A stretch of DNA of 12,115 nt from Polyrhizophydium stewartii (lineage: Eukaryota; Chytridiomycota; Chytridiomycetes; Rhizophydiales): contig JADGIZ010000537.1 of assembly GCA_027604665.1 (NCBI GenBank), positions 1 through 12,115 on the forward strand, written 5' to 3'. Made by a program: the position numbers and the translations under genes. A model generated the notes under the pieces. The model searched no databases. It was not told where the DNA came from and saw only the letters and a list, made by a program, of their open reading frames with translations. This document shows, in pieces, positions 8,416-12,115 of the stretch. Within the stretch, counting starts at the first letter, position 1, and each line of letters begins with the position of its first letter.

Positions 8416-8608
8416 CGCAGGACAACCCGGCGGGCGGCCTGCGCGGCGGGCTTGAGGCGGCGGCGCAGGTGTGCACACGCCCACGGGCTTCAGCTGCCAT
8501 GCGCCGGGCGGCGGGGATCTGGCTGCCCGTGCGGCGGCGACCGTCGCCGGCGTCCGGGATCGCGGGCCTGGCACGGAGCGGAAGCGGCGTCCCGCACTCT
8601 CCCTCGGA
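8416..8608. promoter_or_regulatory. Shared divergent promoter region, GCP2 / SUA5
   Basis: Only 193 bases separate the two ATGs, so both promoters and 5' UTRs must fit here or overlap coding DNA. The SUA5 frame stays open upstream to at least 8471, but the first in-frame ATG is at 8609. I see no clear TATA or CCAAT element; the region is uniformly GC-rich. Confidence 0.6.
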
Positions 8609-9850
8609 ATGCGCACCGAGCTGCAGGTCATCGACACGGCCGCGCTGGCCGCCGAGCTGGGCTTCGCGTGGGGCCCGGCGGACACAGCGGCCGACGGCGT
8701 GCCGGCAGCGCAACCGAAGGCGCATGCGGACGGGCCGGCGGCAGCAGGGGCGGCGGCCTCACAGGGATCGCAGGCAGCGCTGCTGGACCAGGCGGTTGCG
8801 CTGCTCCGTCGCGGCGAGACGGTCGCCTTTCCGACCGAGACGGTGTACGGCCTCGGCGCCAACGCACTGGACGCCGACGCCGTGGCCCGCATCTTCGCTG
8901 CAAAGGGGCGGCCGAGCGACAACCCGCTGATCGTGCATGTGTCGTCTGTGGCCATGCTCGAGTCGCTTCTGGAGAGCGACGGCAACGAAGACGCAAACAG
9001 ACCTCGCAGGCTGCCGGCCGTGTATGCGCAGCTCGTGGACCGCTTCTGGCCCGGGCCCATGACGCTGCTGGTGCCTGCGTCGTCCAAAGTGCCGCGCACC
9101 GTAACTGCGGGCCACGCGACGGTCGCCGTGCGCATGCCGTCGCATCCCGTCGCAAGGGCGCTCATTGAGCGCTGCGGGTTCCCGCTCGCGGCGCCGTCGG
9201 CCAACACCAGCGGCCGGCCGTCGCCGACGCTTGCGGCGCATGTGATGGCAGATCTGGGCGGCCGCATCCCGCTGGTTGTTGACGGCGGCGCATGCCGGTC
9301 CGGCGTCGAGAGCACCGTCGTCGACGGGCTGCGGCCGGTGCCTGCGATCCTGCGGCCCGGCGGCGTGACCTACGAGCAGATCCGGGCCGTGCCTGGCTTC
9401 GAGAACGTCACCGTGTACAGCAAGCACTTTGTCGACAAGTTGCTCGAGGCGGCTCCAACGACGCCCGGCATGAAGTACCGCCACTACACGCCCAACGCCG
9501 ACGTCGTGCTCATCGAGGCGGTGCGCGGATCTGAAGGCGCCGGCGACAAGCCAGCGCAGCGGCGGCGCCTGCTGGCCGAGGCAGCGCAGATCCGCAGCGT
9601 GCAGCAGGACTGTGTCCTCGGAGTCATGCGCACAGGCCCCGCTGTCGACGCGGCGGATGCGGTCCAGGACGCGGTCGAGGTGCATCTGGGCAGCACTGCC
9701 GAGGATGCGGCGCGCAGCCTGTTCATGGCGCTGCGCGATCTCGAGGCCCGCGGGTGCACGGTGATCCTCGTCGAGGGCGTGCCGGACGAGGGTCATGGCC
9801 TGGCGGTGATGAACCGCGTGCGCAAGGCCAGCTCGCGGGCGGTGCAATAG
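8609..9850 (+). CDS. SUA5: Sua5, threonylcarbamoyl-AMP synthase (YrdC + Sua5 domains)
   Basis: A single open frame of 413 residues, near the usual fungal length. Sua5 makes threonylcarbamoyl-AMP from threonine, bicarbonate and ATP, the first step of t6A37 formation on ANN-decoding tRNAs; KEOPS or Qri7 then transfers the group. Residues 1-54 are a variable Ala-rich lead. The YrdC domain (about 55-260) shows VAFPTETVYGLG at 72-83, KGRPSDNPL at 99-107, WPGPMTLL at 147-154 and the ligand-binding PSAN at 196-199, then GVESTVVDG and LRPGG. The linker TTPGMKYRHYTP (284-295) is the loop that closes over the active site. A C-terminal Sua5 domain follows to 413, with VEGVPDEGHGLAVMNRVRKA at its end. 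The start at 8609 is the first in-frame ATG. The gene is divergent from GCP2 and convergent with the PTPA gene. Confidence 0.97.
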   Translation: MRTELQVIDTAALAAELGFAWGPADTAADGVPAAQPKAHADGPAAAGAAASQGSQAALLDQAVALLRRGETVAFPTETVYGLGANALDADAVARIFAAKGRPSDNPLIVHVSSVAMLESLLESDGNEDANRPRRLPAVYAQLVDRFWPGPMTLLVPASSKVPRTVTAGHATVAVRMPSHPVARALIERCGFPLAAPSANTSGRPSPTLAAHVMADLGGRIPLVVDGGACRSGVESTVVDGLRPVPAILRPGGVTYEQIRAVPGFENVTVYSKHFVDKLLEAAPTTPGMKYRHYTPNADVVLIEAVRGSEGAGDKPAQRRRLLAEAAQIRSVQQDCVLGVMRTGPAVDAADAVQDAVEVHLGSTAEDAARSLFMALRDLEARGCTVILVEGVPDEGHGLAVMNRVRKASSRAVQ

Positions 9851-9973
9851 CCGCTGTTGCCGCTGTTGCTGCTGGCGGGGCAGGTTGAGCGTGAGATGAA
9901 TACATGCCTACATTGAGAGTTGATCAACTGGCGGCATGAATAAGGCAGACGGAGATTCATTGGTTTGCGGCCG
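9851..9973. other. Short convergent 3' region, SUA5 / PTPA
   Basis: Only 123 bases lie between the two stop codons, so the transcripts probably overlap. The middle is AT-richer than its surroundings and holds AGTTGATCAACT (9918-9929), a perfect 12-bp palindrome, and an AATAAG at 9939-9944 that could serve SUA5 3' processing. No gene is present. Confidence 0.6.
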
Positions 9974-11188
9974 TCAGTCAAACGGCAGCGGACGCACGAG
10001 CGAGCGCTTGTCGGCCAGGCCCGCGGCGATGGCGCTCGGGATGCGCATGCCGCAGCACGTCGGGTGCTCCTGGCCAAACGCATGGACGTGGTCGTGGCCG
10101 TGCTGCTCGGAGGCGAGGGCGGGGTCAAAGACCGAGCCCTCGAACGAGATGAGCGAGCCAAACAAAAAGTGCTGCATGATGGGCAGCTTGTTGAGGACCT
10201 CTGCCTTGTACATCTTGAGCATGCCCTGGCAGACCTTGTCCCACTTTTTGACGCCGCTGATGTCGTCGAGCATGGGCGAGTGCCAGCGCAGCGAGGCGGT
10301 CTTGACCGAGTTGATGAACTGGATGCAGGCCAGGTACATGTAGTCCTTGGAGAACTCTGCGAGCACGTCTGCGTCGTGGATCGACTTTGGGCGCAGGTAC
10401 TTGTGGTCGGCCAGCTGCGATGCGCCAAAGAGGAAGGGCAGGAAGTGGTAGTCGTCGAGGCCCCAGACGCCGTGCGAGCCGGCGGGCTCGAGCCAGTAGC
10501 TGCACTGCAGCGAGCGCATCACGTCAATGTACCGCCAGAAGACGCGCAGGACGAGGGCCGGATAGTCCTCCTTGGCAACGACGCCGAGCTTGTCGAGGCA
10601 CAACAGCGCAGCAATGAAGTGCGCCTCGTGGCCGGTGCCGTAGTCGATGCGCTTGCGGTTGCCAAACGAGTTGAGCAGGTACGTCGCGACCTCGATCTGG
10701 GCGGGCGAGCGTGCGCCGGCGCCGGCGCCGGCATCGGGGTCGGCGGGGCGCAGCGACGGATGGTCGGCGCCTGCCGCTGCGGCGAGCACCGACGCAGCGA
10801 GGTCGTCGGCGTTGGCCTCGAGGCGGTCGAACCAGCGCTGGAAGGCCGGGTTGCCGAAGCGCGACTTTGTGTTGTCGTCGGGCGGCAGGTCGGCGACCCA
10901 CGAGTCGAGGCGGTCGAGGACGGCCAGCAGCGCGGCGACGGGGGCCGAGACGGGCACGTCCGTGCGCAGGGTGACGTTGCGCACGGAGCCGCTGAGGGCC
11001 TCGACGAAGCCGACATAGTCGGCAAAGGCCTGCGAGGTCTGGAAGCGCTCGAGGTCGTCCTTTGTGAGGATGGCGCGGCGCGGGCGCAGCTGCGCGGCGG
11101 GGTCTGGGGCGTGGGTGTGGTCGAGTGAGGCGTGGACGCCGTGCGCGGCGGCGTGGTCGTGGCCGCAGGCGTCGCCGCAGGTGTTCAT
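9974..11188 (-). CDS. RRD2: PTPA-family PP2A activator (peptidyl-prolyl isomerase, RRD2-like)
   Basis: A single open frame of 404 residues. PTPA proteins bind PP2A-like catalytic subunits and, with ATP, promote their correct metal loading and activation; a cis-trans prolyl isomerase activity is reported. The PTPA fold covers about residues 40-370: RFQTSQAFADYVGFVEALSGSV, FGNPAFQRWFDRL, the hallmark YGTGHEAHF, then YWLEPAGSHGVWGLDDYHFLPF, FGASQL and WDKVCQGMLKMYKAEVL. The ends are unusual: CGDACGHDH plus further His residues at the N-terminus, and HGHDHVHAF followed by HPTCCGMRIPSAIAAG at the C-terminus. The CCG..PSAIAA tail resembles fungal RRD2/Ypa2-type members more than RRD1, though that split is from memory. 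The start at 11188 is the ATG nearest the conserved region; the frame is open further upstream without homology. It faces the SUA5 gene and is divergent from the secreted-protein gene. Confidence 0.96.
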   Translation of the reverse strand: MNTCGDACGHDHAAAHGVHASLDHTHAPDPAAQLRPRRAILTKDDLERFQTSQAFADYVGFVEALSGSVRNVTLRTDVPVSAPVAALLAVLDRLDSWVADLPPDDNTKSRFGNPAFQRWFDRLEANADDLAASVLAAAAGADHPSLRPADPDAGAGAGARSPAQIEVATYLLNSFGNRKRIDYGTGHEAHFIAALLCLDKLGVVAKEDYPALVLRVFWRYIDVMRSLQCSYWLEPAGSHGVWGLDDYHFLPFLFGASQLADHKYLRPKSIHDADVLAEFSKDYMYLACIQFINSVKTASLRWHSPMLDDISGVKKWDKVCQGMLKMYKAEVLNKLPIMQHFLFGSLISFEGSVFDPALASEQHGHDHVHAFGQEHPTCCGMRIPSAIAAGLADKRSLVRPLPFD

Positions 11189-11459
11189 TGCGGCTCGGTG
11201 GGCGAGTACCCGTTTTTGGCTCGCTGCCGAGGCCGCCTCGGGCGGACGGGGGCAGATCCGGGGCCGGGAGAGGGCCGGCGGCGGCGCATGCGGGCAGCGC
11301 AGCAGCGCAGCGGCAGGCGCAGCGCAGCGCCCGCAGCCGGCCGGCCGCGGGGCCGTGCGGGCGGCATGCGGTGTCGGCGGGCCAGGGGGCTGTGCGCGGG
11401 CGAGGCAGCTGCGGAATCCGTCGAAGCCGCTTGCCCGCAGACCGACCAACCGCCGCGAC
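11189..11459. promoter_or_regulatory. Divergent promoter region, PTPA / secreted Cys-rich protein
   Basis: These 271 very GC-rich bases separate two divergent start codons. A short T run lies at 11213-11217. Repeated GCAGCGCAGC-like words occupy about 11295-11330. I see no TATA or CCAAT element and no credible gene; open frames crossing it reflect the base composition. Confidence 0.55.
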
Positions 11460-12115
11460 ATGCACGCACTGGCCGCGCTGTGGGCGGCGCTCGCCGCCAC
11501 CGCCGCCGCGCAGAGCACGGGCGCCAACGGCAAGAACTTTGTTGCGCCGTCGCTGCCGACCGAGGACTGGCTCGAGACGCAGAAGCTGCTGATGGCGCTG
11601 GACCCGAACCCGCCGCCGCTGGAGACGGCCGACTGCTACCTGGACATCTGCGGCTCGTACAGCGGGTTCATTGATGCGGTGATGCAGCGGTGCAACGCGA
11701 CGATCACGGGGCTCAACCCCAACTACCGCCCGACGCTCGACACGGTGACCAAGTCGCTGGAGGACTGCCTGTGCGGCAAGGACGACGCCGAGTTCGACGT
11801 CATCGTCGCGGCGTGGCAGAACTGCGCCGACTGCATGGCGAGCGGCATCGACCCGTCGCACGGCACGACGCTGACGCGGCTGGCGTACGGCGATGCGTGC
11901 TCGTGCACGGACCCGGGCCCGCTCGAGGCCCTGGCCAACATGGGCAACAGCAACTTCAAGTGCAACAAGAAGCGCCGCCGCGGGCTGGTGACCCGCTACC
12001 GCGGCCAGAACCCATTCGTGCGCAACAACACCGTGGCCGCCGCCGCGCCCGCCGCCGCGCCCGCCGCATCGCCCGCGGCGGCGTCGCCGTCGCCCGCAGC
12101 CGCGTCGCCGTCGCC
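11460..12115 (+). CDS. Putative secreted Cys-rich protein with Ala/Pro/Ser tail, 3' partial
   Basis: The first 218 codons are visible and the frame runs off the right edge. The N-terminus (MHALAALWAALAATAAAQS) reads as a signal peptide with likely cleavage near residue 17-18. The mature part (about 18-168) carries ten cysteines at 59, 64, 78, 103, 105, 122, 125, 147, 149 and 168, including CxC and CxxC pairs, enough for five disulfides. A KKRRR cluster at 170-174 could be a Kex2-type processing site. N-glycosylation sequons lie at Asn79 (NAT) and Asn189 (NNT). From about 193 the protein becomes an AAAP/AASP repeat, typical of O-glycosylated wall or GPI-anchored proteins, whose C-terminus would be outside the window. 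I do not recognise the Cys domain. A secreted or wall-associated role is inferred from these features only. Confidence 0.72.
   Translation, partial: MHALAALWAALAATAAAQSTGANGKNFVAPSLPTEDWLETQKLLMALDPNPPPLETADCYLDICGSYSGFIDAVMQRCNATITGLNPNYRPTLDTVTKSLEDCLCGKDDAEFDVIVAAWQNCADCMASGIDPSHGTTLTRLAYGDACSCTDPGPLEALANMGNSNFKCNKKRRRGLVTRYRGQNPFVRNNTVAAAAPAAAPAASPAAASPSPAAASPS

Noticed and set aside
8471..8608. N-terminal extension of Sua5 from the upstream open frame
   Set aside because: The frame is open, but the first codon that could start there is GTG and no ATG occurs before 8609. Homology also begins later. A near-cognate start cannot be excluded.
7330..9168. 612-codon open frame on the plus strand across GCP2 exons and the SUA5 start
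   Set aside because: It runs antisense through conserved GCP2 exons and out of frame with the SUA5 YrdC domain; composition is Arg/Gly/Ala-rich.
9965..11128. 387-codon open frame on the plus strand opposite PTPA
   Set aside because: It is the antisense shadow of a well-conserved PTPA gene, with no domain of its own.
10524..11861. 445-codon minus-strand frame spanning PTPA, the divergent promoter and the secreted-protein gene
   Set aside because: Arg-rich, low-complexity translation that is out of frame with PTPA and antisense to the secreted protein.
1..12115. A defence island, biosynthetic cluster or mobile element
   Set aside because: The recognisable genes are eukaryotic housekeeping functions with separate strands and promoters. 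No transposase, integrase, terminal repeats or target duplications were seen.

Overview
The window looks like nuclear DNA of a GC-rich, gene-dense fungus. Three observations support this: a Cut8/STS1-type nuclear proteasome tether (a largely fungal family), a fungal-style Sua5 with its extra C-terminal domain, and short spliceosomal introns (62-114 nt) with CTGAC/CTAAC-like branch sites. A RAB28-like GTPase, a family tied to cilia and intraflagellar transport and missing from most non-flagellated fungi, suggests an early-diverging and possibly zoosporic (chytrid-like) lineage. That placement is an inference, not proof.

Layout, left to right: (1) 2-1225 (+), the 3' part of a BTB/T1-domain protein with a Gln/His-rich linker and an unrecognised C-terminal domain. 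(2) 1565-2815 (+), Cut8/STS1 proteasome-tethering factor, with a 17-bp tandem repeat in its upstream region. (3) 3155-4203 (-), RAB28-like small GTPase reconstructed as four exons, ending in a CaaX box. (4) 4355-8415 (-), gamma-tubulin complex component 2 (GCP2/Spc97), reconstructed as ten exons encoding about 1116 residues. (5) 8609-9850 (+), Sua5 threonylcarbamoyl-AMP synthase, divergent from GCP2 across a 193-bp gap. (6) 9974-11188 (-), PTPA-family PP2A activator (RRD2-like), convergent with Sua5. (7) 11460 to the right edge (+), a putative secreted Cys-rich protein with an Ala/Pro/Ser tail, cut by the window end.

Most of these are housekeeping genes with no shared pathway: nuclear proteasome localisation, microtubule nucleation, tRNA t6A modification and PP2A activation. 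The one suggestive pairing is RAB28 directly downstream of GCP2 on the same strand, which puts a cilium-associated GTPase next to a microtubule-organising-centre gene. Introns are concentrated in these two genes (nine and three). The other genes are single open frames over the visible region. I found no mobile element, CRISPR array, RNA gene or obvious new multi-gene system. The most interesting items are the RAB28-like GTPase with His in place of the catalytic Gln, an 18-bp perfect palindrome between GCP2 and RAB28, the Cut8 upstream repeat, and the two proteins with unrecognised domains at the window edges.
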